Of a stretch of 64,000 bases of DNA, positions 43,643-54,063 are shown piece after piece. A program made the position numbers and the translations under genes. The notes beneath the pieces were generated by a model that was not told the DNA's origin, ran no database searches, and saw only the letters and a program-made list of their open reading frames with translations. Position 1 is the stretch's first letter. Each line of letters opens with the position of its first letter. This DNA comes from Cryptomeria japonica. Its lineage: Eukaryota; Streptophyta; Pinopsida; Cupressales; Cupressaceae. The stretch covers positions 471,746,400-471,810,399 of the forward strand of contig NC_081406.1 in the NCBI RefSeq assembly GCF_030272615.1, given 5' to 3'.

Positions 43643-46315
43643 ATGTCGAACAGGAAGAAGGGTAGGAAACCTAAATGTGGGGAAGGCCATGAGAGGCCAA
43701 CAAAAAGTAGAACGTTGTCTTCGTACTTTGGCTTTGGAAAAGATTGTGGTGAAAATCAAGAAGGTACATCATCACAAGTACAAGTACAAAATTCGCAACC
43801 TACACTGCATGTTGAAGACGGTGGAAAACTTGATATCTCAGATTAGGATGATCTTGAAGAAGATTATCTGGTAGATGCCCAAGTTAGCCAGAATGATATA
43901 ATTGACTTGGGTGATAATGTCATTGATGATAATACATGGAAGAGGAAAAGAAAAGCCAGATCAAAAAAGGATCGGGAGTGGGATATGTTAGTGAGGAATT
44001 TTCAAATTAATTGGGCATCAAAGTATCCATTCATTGAACCAGTGGAGAATCCAATTGAAGGCGAGCCTCCAATAGAATGTAGGTGTAATATTTGCACTTG
44101 GAAACATAACTAGGAAATTAGGTTGCGGCTAAAATTTGACAACATAGAAAAGTATATGGGTAAATATGAAAAACAAATGATAGATAGAGTTGAAAAATCA
44201 GTGATAAGATGGAAAACAAAGGAGGAATGCAAGCATGTGAGGAAAGCCGAAGAGTATTATTTTCATGAGAAAATACAGATGAAGCTTGCTGAAGTTAATG
44301 GTTCTATTGAAGCTAGTTTTGGAAAAGAAATGCAAATAGAACAACTGGGAAAATTTATCCAGTTAAGCGTTATTTTTTATATTTTGAGCAAAGGGCGCGC
44401 TATGAAAAAATTCCCATCAATTAGTGGTTTATTACACTTTTTGAAAGTTCCTAACTATCCTAATAGACACTGGTCAGTAAACAGTGGATGGGAATGGGCA
44501 AGTTGTCTTGTTGAGGTTGAAAAAGAAAATGTAAATGAAAAAATAAGAGAGTCAAACTTTATTGCATTTTCTTTAGACAAAGTTATGACAGTAGACAATA
44601 CTTCATGGGTATGCATACATGTTTATACTGTACATAATCATGCCCACCAACCTCATATACTATCTGTTGCTAAAATGAAGGAGAGTGTGACAGCGGAAAA
44701 TTTATTTCAACTAGTAAAGAGAAGTTTAATTGAATAGGTATGGATGACATGACGGTTGCCAAAAAATTGGTGTGTGTTGGAGCAGATGGAGCTTCAGTAA
44801 TGCAAGGTCACAAGAACGGTCTTTGTACAAAGATTGAAACTTCATTTGCACCGTACATTACTGCAATTCATTGCATGGCTCACATAATGAATCTAGCTTT
44901 TGGAATTGTGAGCAAGTATGCTTCGGTAAAAAAAAAAGAAATTTAATCAGAGAGCTCTACTCACACTTTTGTCGAAGTCCCAAGCAATTTATGGAATTTC
45001 AACACTTTGCTGATAGAATAACTGATGGAAACAAGCTTCTCAAGGATAATGATATTAGATGGATCTCTTTGGATGGTCCAGCGCATCAAGTTTTTTCAGA
45101 ATATCCATCCTTGATTGGACTATTTTACACAACTCGCGATGAATCAAAGCAACTAAAATTTCCTGACCTTCTTTAGAGGTTAAGTAATCTAGAGACACTC
45201 TTAACTTTAGCAGCTCTTCTGCCCATGCTAGAGGAAATGAGGAATATTATGAAGGTTGCCCAAAAAAGAGCTCTGTATATTGCAGAATATGCTACGCTGC
45301 GTAAGATGACATGCATGATCCTCAACAATCTCTATCGAAATCAACCAACACTATCTGATGAAAAAATTGTTAAGTGGCGAACACTCACAGATTTGAACAA
45401 TCCTGACAATTTTTTACAAATCGGTGCAAACGGGGAGGTATGTGCCAATGTACGATGAGTTGAGATACCAATGCACTTCTATGCCACGGTCGACCCCGAG
45501 GAACTAGGAAAGCGCCCCAGGAAGCAACTAGCAAGAGTTACAAGGGAAGATTTCAACAAGATTGTTGAGATTGTAACTACTTCTGTGAAGAAAATTGCCT
45601 ATGATCTTTCCTCACAAATTAGAAGCAGATTCCCTCCTGACAACTTATTTGAAGCCATGTCTATTGTGTTTCCTCAATATTGGAGCCTCAATAGTGCAGC
45701 TGATTTTTGAAGTAAGCTACTGACTTTGATAACACAATTTTGCATATCCAGAGAATTGAATGGAGTAACTATAAATGGAATATTAGACGAAACTCGTCTT
45801 CGAGAGCAATCATCTCGTTTTGCATACACTATAAGAGAACAATATGGCACAATGGAGAACCCCCACGAAGAGGGATCAGTAAAAAGACTTTGGAAATATA
45901 TAGCTGAGAACGCAGCGTTGCATGATTCAATGCCAAAATATTTGAAGCTTGATGATTTATGTATTACCATGATATTGGGTTTGGTGGAAGATGACAGAGT
46001 TTTCAGTGCTTTGGGGTTCCTAAAATCAAAGCTAAGAAACAAACTAGCCAAAAATTTGGAAAATTGCTTGAGGCTCTATACATCTAAGTATGATGTCCAC
46101 ACTTTTCCTTACGATAGGGCACTACAAATCTGGAGGTCCAAATGTGAAAGAAGGGGTTTGGGAAACACTTCAAACCACAGTGCCAATGGGACTATTGACT
46201 CATGTATTGGACCTACTGGTAGCATTAAGATGAAGTTCAACGAAGGTATGCAAACTCGGAGTGAAGAAACCACAGACAAGAATCAAGAAAGCTCTGAATT
46301 TGATGAGGATGAATA
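43643..46315 (+). pseudogene. hAT-superfamily transposase (DUF4371/KIAA1586-like), nearly intact but disrupted
   Basis: ATG 43643 gives MSNRKKGRKPKCGEGHERP. Next come an acidic linker, a basic NLS-like WKRKRKARSKKDRE (43938), and a Cys-rich CRCNICTWKHN near 44080 that may be a reduced BED/TTF finger. The catalytic-fold region has FIAFSLDKVMTVDNTSW near 44560, where the first acidic residue sits, VCVGADGASVMQGHKNGL near 44770 with the second, and AIHCMAHIMNLAF near 44863. The C-terminal dimerisation region reads MILGLVEDDRVFSALGFLKS near 45970 then KLRNKLAKNLENCLRLY, strongly hAT-like. Frames 2, 1, then 3; one shift is at the A10 run 44929-44938. Stops at 43844, 44111, 44735, 45174, 45456 and 45708. 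About 890 codons. Family placement is from motifs only. Confidence 0.82.
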
Positions 46316-47180
46316 GCAACTATAAGAGATTGGTATTTATTAATCTTATTACTGTATCTCATCATTCATATTACAAAAGCATATTATTATGGTTGATAAC
46401 TTGATGATATTTTATGAGTCTGTTAACTTTTTGCAATTAGAATTTAATATTGATTTGTAATTATATTTTTCAACTTTCTATTTCCATATTTAAAATAGCC
46501 TAATAAAATACCATAATGTGTTTATTGATATAGAGATGTTTATTTAGACATGTTTGAGAGCTTAGATTTTCATTAATTCTTTCAAAATATAGCCATATGA
46601 TACAATTCATTCAATAATAATACACCAATCTGTGTGATTCTCCATGCAAAAGTCAATACAAAGTTTCAGAACCCTTTGCAAATGACCCTGAATTCCCTTT
46701 TATAGAAACAAGGGAGCAACAACAGCTTCAAGTCGAATTGCAACATGTGAAAACTCAACATCAAAAGCACAAACTCAGCACAAATTTAGATGGCCATCAC
46801 AGGCCAGATTAGCAATTTAACAACTGCTACATGTCTGATGTCTCTTGTTCAAAAAATAGAGTTCAAAATTAAATATTAATTCAAGCCATGACAAATTAAA
46901 TATAGATAATAGAAGTGCCCAAAACCTAGTAATCAGAAATAGAGAAATGCAGAAATGTTAAAGCTTGGGAGAATTTGAGAATACAAATTTGCAGGCTGAA
47001 GTTTTGCACTGTGCATAATAGATTCATAGGTTGGATTAGCAATTTAGCAATAGCGAATGTTGGTTTTTTCCTATTCATAAAACAAAGTTATTTCAAGCGA
47101 TGCCAAATTCCAAACATAAAAACATAAAACCTTGAAATTAAGAGTAAAAGAAGAAAACTATGCAATACATACTATGATTC
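46316..47180. other. Convergent intergenic region between the hAT-like gene and the minus-strand ORF
   Basis: A/T-rich, no ORF or repeat recognised. It would hold the 3' UTRs of both genes. Confidence 0.4.
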
Positions 47181-50100
47181 TTAATATTTTTGTGCTAGTT
47201 TTTGTAGGGTGCTCCACTTTTCGTCTGATGGAAGGTCAATATTCTGTAAACTATGGAAAGTCAACTGCAACTTCGTCAATAATCCATATTTAGAAGAGTA
47301 ACTTGACATCACTGTTTCACCCAATACCGCATTCAAAGTTATAAATGGTTGGATGAATTCCAGAAAGCTTTGGGGAGTTGTGTTTCTAGGAAGCAAGTCT
47401 AAATCAAACTTTATTTTTATCTCCATGTTTTTTTTGTAAGCTTCTTTTTCGATGAATTTATTTGATGGGTCAACGGTCTTAAGCAAACCAAGTTTAATCA
47501 AAGTAGTTTTCTTTTCCTGCAGCTTCAATATCTTTTTGCCACATTTATTCATAACTTCTGATGTTTCCCTTAGTTTTTGGCATTTTTAAAGGATAGATGA
47601 TATCTTAACTGTGGCATCAATGCGGCTCTTAATTCCCTTGGATGCCAAGTAGTTGTCACTGGTACTGTAGACTACTTGCAGAATTTGTTTTGCCATATCC
47701 TCTTTTGAATAAACATGTATGCTCTTCTCAAAGTGCCCTTTGATTTTCATATAAATTAATCTCAGACTTTCATTCAATTCAAACCATTCACGCAACTTGT
47801 CAGTCCTCTGCATTGTTTGCCGTCAAATGTTTTCTTGTATATACTTCATTGTATTTTTCATATTATCTTTCAATCTATCTTCCAAGTTTTTAATTTTATC
47901 ATTTGCATTGTGCAGGTTTTCTTTCATTTGTGCACATTTTTTTCTTTCTTCCTCTACTTCCTCTTCCAAAAGTTTTTCTTTTTCCTTCTCATGATCCAAT
48001 AGGTCCTGTGTTTTTCTTATTTCGGCAGTAGCAGAATCATAAGTTTTGTATAATTTTTCAAAACTAGCTCTTTCCTCATCAATTTTTTTACTGCTTTTAG
48101 CCAGTTTTTCTCTCAGGTCCTTCAATTCAGCATCCATCTTACTGCAGAGCCCGAATTTTTTATCCTTTTCTGTAAATCACTACACTTGTTATCTGTTGGT
48201 TTCTTCTTTGATTTTTTATCTGTTGGTTTCTTCTTTGATTTTTCATTTGTCAGGTCTGCCTGTAACTTTTTTATTTGTTTCTCCAGTTTATTTTTTTCTC
48301 TCTCCACCTTTAGCAGTGAAGTGTAGACCACTTCGTTAGTCCTTTTTGACGCACTAATTTTGTCCACATTATTTACTTTGGGGAAATCCATTTGGAGGGT
48401 GCTAACTTGAAATTCAGAGGGATCTATCTGACTGTGTGGTGGATTTTTATATTTAGTTGGGGGCATAAAAACCATGAACTCCATCATATCTTTGTGTGGG
48501 TCATATGTTGGAAATACCCTGTTCCTTGCAGGTTGTTCGTCCAAAACTTCAGTCAGGGCAACCCTATGAAATGCTCTCTTTTTTTCTTTATTTGCATTTG
48601 CTGTGTGTTCAAATTTTTCATAGTAATCACGAAATTGAAAATATGGGCTTGCTGAAGCAATTGAATGTTTGAAAGGTGACATAGGAATAGCAGAGGCTCC
48701 AGTTCCACTTATACCTGTGGTTTCAATTAATGCATTACTAGGATTACCAACAATCATTCCTGATCATGTCCCACTGACACTTTCATGTGTAGTTTTTAAA
48801 ATCTTTTGAGGTGTGCGATCTGAAGCTGCAAATGATTGATTTTTAGTGTCAATGGCACTTGATATAGGATTCTGAATAGTATGAGTGTCTACCACTAGTG
48901 GTCTCTTGCGAGAGATATTTTGTTGTTGCCCTTGTCCAACACTAAGACAACTAGTATCAGTAGTAGTACCCATGTCAGCCCCACCAATCATAATGGCACT
49001 TGACTGAACACTAATAGGAATACTATACCCAAATTCAACACCAATGGCAGTTGCACTTGACTCACCATCAATGGGAATATCATGATGTGGTGGTGGTTGT
49101 GGATTTAAACCTGAAACAAATGCAGGTGGACCCTGAGGGTAATGAGTAGTACCTTTCCGTGATGAATCTGAAGAATCAAGTCCAATGACTAGTTTAATAG
49201 GAGCTTTTGATTTTGAATCTGATGGAAGTTGTACCTCAAGTGGATACCAAATGCCTTCTCCTCTGGGACCTAGACACCACCTACAAAACCCATTTTTTTT
49301 ACAATGTTTGCCCCTTTGCTATATTTTTCTTTCATGGACTCATTGACTCCACCTAATATTTTAGGGACTGTAGTAGTTGTTGGAGTGGCCTCAACCTCAT
49401 ACTCATCATCATCTTCACTCCTGTCATATGTTGTTGTGGGATGCTCCATATTCCACAATTTGCTAAACTCTTCATCCTCGTTGATGGTCTCAAATTCTGC
49501 ACTGGTCTTTGGTTCACCAAGATTCTTCTTCATAGTCCAAAAATCATTTATTTTGCTTTGAGTCCAATAACTCTCTTTACATTCTTGCAGAATTGATTTG
49601 AGAATAGATTTGTTAGATGGATTAGCAGATTTTTGGTAGAATTTGTAGGACGTCATATTTTGGATGCCTTGGCCCTCCTCTGTTGTCCTCTGTGTGTGCA
49701 ATGTCATAATTTGTGATGACATTTCTTCTGTTGAAATGTTATTATCAACGGCAATTTTCTCCATCTATGTTTTTACCTCATCCCAAGAGTCCATGTTTCT
49801 AAGCTTTTCTAGCAATGGTTTACTCTCATGTTGACATAACGCTGAAGAGTTCCTATTTTTCTTAAGCCTTGCTTGAACTATATCAATTGGATCATACTGC
49901 CAGAGACCCTCATCACCAAAGCTAAAAACTATCAAAAAATCATGTGCCACATTGAATTCTTTTCTCTCAAATGTGAACCCTCCACATGAGAAAGGCAAGG
50001 AAGGAAATATGATCTTCTTTTGCTGACCATGGAAGTACCTATTTGTGCTCTCCAACTGTTGTACATATTCCAATGCAAATACCCTCTTTGTCACATATAT

Positions 50101-51250
50101 TGGAAGTCTGTATGGTTTTACTGTTGATCCGTAAAACCTTAACATAATGTATTCTTCCATGAAGAACCAGTCAGCCAATTGTATTTGACTTCCGAGTTGA
50201 ATGCAATCTCTACAAGACACAGGCAATCTAGGCATTGGAGTGCTTGTAATTTCATTATACATCGGTGCCAAAAAGAAGTCTACAAAATGGTTGTAGTTCT
50301 TTGTGTTATCATGCATCCATATCTTTGATGTCCATTCATATATTGGACACTCTGTTTTGTTCCAATTCTTCTCATCAATCTTATAGTTCACAATTTGAAG
50401 ATTGCTGGTCTCAAATATTGCACGATACTTGGATAGAAGGAGATAGCACAAGTAGGATGAGAATTTAAATGTCTTACAGGAACCTTTTTTTATCATTAGT
50501 AATTATTTTTGCATGGATTAAACAACGTGCTCAACAAAAATATATCTTATTGGCTGAGCTACACAATGGATATTAAAAATTATTTCAAGAAGGCTTGCAC
50601 CCACTCCCCTATCATTTTCCAATCCCAGGCAAAACGACAGCAAGAAAATAGTATCCTGAACCCATGGAACAAAAATGTTAGAATCATAAAGAGGCTTATG
50701 ATTATGATCCAACAGAGTACCACACTTTATTAGAGCTTTGATAAATGAATCTTTGTGACTTGGATCAAGACTCTCATAATTCTCTGCCAGCTTCCCTAGG
50801 TCAATTTGGACGTTTGAGTTTTGTGCTTCAAACCCTAGGTTCAACAAACGAGCAAATTCTCCCACGTTTATGGATAGAATTTTCTCTTTTGTATTTTTAT
50901 TGACAATTGTTTTTTTTATCTTCATCATAATTTTCGGCGCAGACCATGACAAAATCAGGGCAAGGGAATACTTTAGGTAACACCATGCTTCCCAATCCAG
51001 CATCCCACGATGCGATTTTATTTGTTCTTTGTTTTAACATTGTATTGAAAACAAAAAAAAATTCCCTGGTTGGACATGTCGCCTTACTAGACAATGCATA
51101 TCTAATATCTATGATACGCTTTTCACCATGGATAGCAGGGTCATAGATATCATGGTATTCATCAGTGAAACCTAGTGTTTTAACTAGTTTGGTTAGGTAC
51201 ATTTTTTTCACTTGGCTTCCTGTTGAACTACTACTTCCCGTTTTCCCCAT
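47181..51250 (-). pseudogene. Large unknown gene (about 1,300 codons) with G-patch-like motif and coiled coils, convergent to the hAT-like gene
   Basis: ATG at 51250 (minus strand, A at -3, G at +4) starts MGKTGSSSSTGSQVKKMYLT. N-terminal part: LVKTLGFTDEYHDIYDP, INVGEFARLLNLGFEAQN, GRVG-like GASLLEIIF and FKFSSYLCYLLLSKYRAI. A conserved-looking block follows around 50390-49900 (CPIYEWTSKIWMHD, HFVDFFLAPMYNEI, WQYDPIDIV). Near 49310 KGANIVKKMGF and GECLGPRGEGIW-type residues form a G-patch-like motif split by a frameshift. Then a Ser/Thr/Pro/Gln-rich stretch, a Lys-rich segment with a KKKPTDKKS repeat (about 48200), a long coiled coil (48130-47830) and a helical C-terminus ending LQKLAQKY. 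Lesions are few: frameshifts near 50910 (T8 run), 49270 and 48130; stops near 50518, 50506, 49765, 48764, 47823 and 47586. Function unknown. Confidence 0.6.
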
Positions 51251-51660
51251 CGTTGTTATTGTTAATAATTCAAAATAATGCTAGATACAAACCTGAAATG
51301 TTAACCCTCAAATTGGACCACGAGATTAAAAAAGGTAAAAAAGGCGGGATGTAGGTGTTCTAGATTTTACCCGAAATTTCTATTTCACTAGATTGGCGCA
51401 AACAGTCTCTGTTGCAACTTGCATTCCTCAATCTAGTAATTGTTTCTGAATCTCCCTCGATTTACTAGTTTATCCATGAAATGAAATACGGTTATGATTT
51501 ATGAGTCACTTATTTTGAAAACTCTGAAAAGTACAAAAGTAATACCTAAAGGGCAAAATATCTAGAATCATGTTGTAATTTTATTAATTATTATTAATAT
51601 CTATTCGTTGTCGAAGGACAAAACATTCATTACTTCAGTCTAAATTCTGAGGACATTAAA
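51251..51660. other. Upstream region of the minus-strand ORF; nothing recognised
   Basis: No ORF. Contains ggcggga (51342) and ttggcgc (51393), which resemble the reverse complement of the TCGCC motifs upstream of the hAT-like gene. No clear inverted repeat defines an element end. Confidence 0.35.
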
Positions 51661-52265
51661 TGTAAAACGTTCAATTCTGGGCGAAGTTCTCAGAAATGTG
51701 TTCACTTCCCATATTCGGGCCAAAATCCACCCTAATTCGTTGATTTATGCTCATCCAACGGACGATGGTATTTGTTGTCAGTTGTCGTGGGTCCCATGAC
51801 TTTTGCTATTTTTCGGGCACATCACCGCACTCGAGTCACTTTTCCGGACTATTTTTTGAGTCTTTTTTAATCCTATAACTTCTGCCCCAAATAGAGCTTT
51901 ATCGACTTAATTATATTTAATTAAATGTAAAATGTTCAATTCCTGACGAAGTTCTCAGAAATGTGTTCGCTTCCCACATTCGGGCTGAAATCCACCCTAA
52001 GTCGTTGATCTGTGCTCATCCAACGGACGATGGTATCTGTTGTCAATTGTTGTGGGTCCCATGATTTTTGCCATTTTTTGGGCACGTCACCACACTCGAG
52101 TCACTTTTCTGGGCTGTTTTTTAAGTCTCTTTAATCCATCAACTTCAACTCAAAATAGAGCTTTATAGACTTAATTATATTTGATTTAATGTAAAACGTT
52201 CAATTCCGGGCGAAGTTCTCACAAATGTGTTCACTTCCCACATTTAGGCCAAAATGCTCCCTAAG
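51661..52265. repeat. 265-bp tandem repeat, about 2.3 copies
   Basis: The phrase gtaaaacgttcaattc(t/c)ggg recurs at 51662, 51927 and 52191 (spacing 265 and 264), each followed by gcgaagttctcagaaatgtg. Copies are about 90% alike by eye. The third is cut at about 52265, where a Copia-5 coding fragment begins. Confidence 0.85.
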
Positions 52266-52266
52266 C

Positions 52267-52402
52267 CATGATCATAGACTTGCAGTATGTTCCTACAATG
52301 GATCAGACTGCAGACATTTTCACCAAGCCACTTGGTCTAGATAAGTTTGTCAAATTCAGAGGACAGCTAGGTGTAGTGGATAGATTAACCATTAAGGGAG
52401 GG
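52267..52402 (+). pseudogene. Extra copy of the 3' end of Copia-5 pol
   Basis: 136 bp nearly identical to 58135-58270, encoding LQYVPTMDQTADIFTKPL and onward to GGYYDNR plus the polypurine tract aagggaggg. It runs directly into the LTR at 52403, so that LTR is also the 3' LTR of a second, mostly lost element. Confidence 0.92.
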
Positions 52403-52607
52403 TATTACGATAATAGATAGTTTCTATTTATTGTTAATGGTTATCTACTGTAATATTTTGTAAATACTTAGTTAGTTGTTAGCTAGAATAGAATGTTTCT
52501 ATTATTCACGATCGTTTCCTAAGGAAACATCGTCTTTCTTCTTGTATATAAAGATCTATTGATCTCTGTTAATATTAAGCAAATATTTTACCAATTATTT
52601 CGTAATA
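52403..52607 (+). repeat. Copia-5 left LTR
   Basis: Begins TATTACGATAATAG and ends TTTCGTAATA, so the termini are TATTACG/CGTAATA, a 7-bp inverted repeat without the common TG...CA. It holds TATATAAAG at 52545 and the palindrome TTTCCTAAGGAAA at 52515-52527. Confidence 0.9.
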
Positions 52608-52619
52608 TGGTATCAGAGC
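52608..52619 (+). other. Copia-5 primer binding site
   Basis: TGGTATCAGAGC, a perfect copy of the usual site complementary to initiator tRNA-Met, immediately after the LTR. 52620-53187 is a non-coding leader. Confidence 0.92.
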
Positions 52620-53187
52620 CTGAATAAAGAATTTGTAAATTCTTTTCTAAGATTTTTTGGGCCTCTTGGTTTTGCTACAGATTTTCGAAAATTTTTTGTT
52701 TCCAAAAGATTTTCAAACAAAAATTCGTGAAGAATTTTTTCCGTTTTTTTGAAATCTTCTATTTTTGAAATTTGTTCTTGGCAAGGTTGTTAAGGACTGT
52801 AGCTTCTGCCTGCCGCGGCGACCCCGCACGTCTGTCTGGCGAGGGTTTTTGACATTTTTCGACACAGTACAGACTCGCCATTTTTTTTGCAACCTGCAAC
52901 TTGGTCAAACCCGCGTTTTCTGACTTTCGGCTAAGGTTTTGACCCTCCAAATTCAGTCGATTTTTTTTCTGAGCACAGATTCGTGGTGGGTTTTTCGAGA
53001 GCTCATTTGGGATATCGATTCGTTTTTTCTAAGTGCCTCAATTTTTGAGCCAGTAGATCCAAATTCTGACAGCATATTCTTTTTGGGTTTTTAAGCTCTC
53101 TTTTGGGTGCCTCTTCATTTTTTCAAGATCCTCCGGAATTTTGCCTCGAAGTACGTGCCTTCTACGTTTTTCACAAAAATTTGTGCC

Positions 53188-54063
53188 ATGGCAGCTTTGA
53201 CGAATATTCTGCTCGAGGGAAATCATGATTTCAATGGTCGAAACTATAGCATGTGGAACCAGCGGATGCTAACCATCTTCAAATATCACGGCAGCGATCT
53301 GATGGTTATGGGTACTACTTAGCATCCGACTACAGCTGGTCCTAATCAGGTTGCATATGACTAGCATAATCGGGAGGCAATGATGCTTCTCAAATTATCT
53401 GTAGTTGATGATCAGCTCCCTCAGATTCCATCCCGCAAAACAGCTGCCGAGATATGGGCGCATCTCAAAACCCTACATGAGACTTCTGATAAAAGCAAGA
53501 CCTTCTTTCTCAAGAACACTATGTTTTCTATTGTCATGGATGAGCGAAAATCGCTCCAGGGTCACCTAAATAGGATTCAGGAAATCCGTGATCAGTTGCT
53601 TGCCATTGGGCGCAAGATGGAGGAAGAGGACATTGTGGTAATCACCCGTAAAAGTTTACCCAAGTCCTACGCGCATTTTATCGAAACTCTCAACATCATT
53701 TCTATTGGTGTTGATCTAAAGTTCATAGAGCTCTGCACACATCTGCTTCAGCAAGATCAGTGGACACAACAATTTGGTAGCAGTTCCAGCTCCACCTCCA
53801 CAGAACAATCCTTTGCTGCTAGATCTTTTCACAAGGATAAGGGCAAGTCACATTCTCAGCAGAAACTCTCTGCTTCTGCATCAGAAGGCTCCAAGAAAAA
53901 GAACGTTCAATGCAACTACTATCACAAGTATGGTCACATGAAGGTTGAATGTCGAGAGCACTTAGCTGCCCAAGCTAAGCAATCTAGTTCGCAGCCCAAA
54001 GCGAACAATGCAGAGCACATTGAGCAGACAGAACTTGCCTTTTACGCCTTCATGGCTAAAAGA
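53188..54063 (+). pseudogene. Copia-5 gag
   Basis: ATG 53188 starts MAALTNILLEGNHDFNGRNY then SMWNQRMLTIFKYHG, a Copia Gag N-terminus. The UBN2-type core (TAAEIWAHLKTLHETSDKSK) starts near 53431. The zinc knuckle CNYYHKYGHMKVEC near 53911 has Tyr for the second Cys. TAG stops at 53320 and 53362 and one frame change before 53380. The rest is open into protease. Confidence 0.9.
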
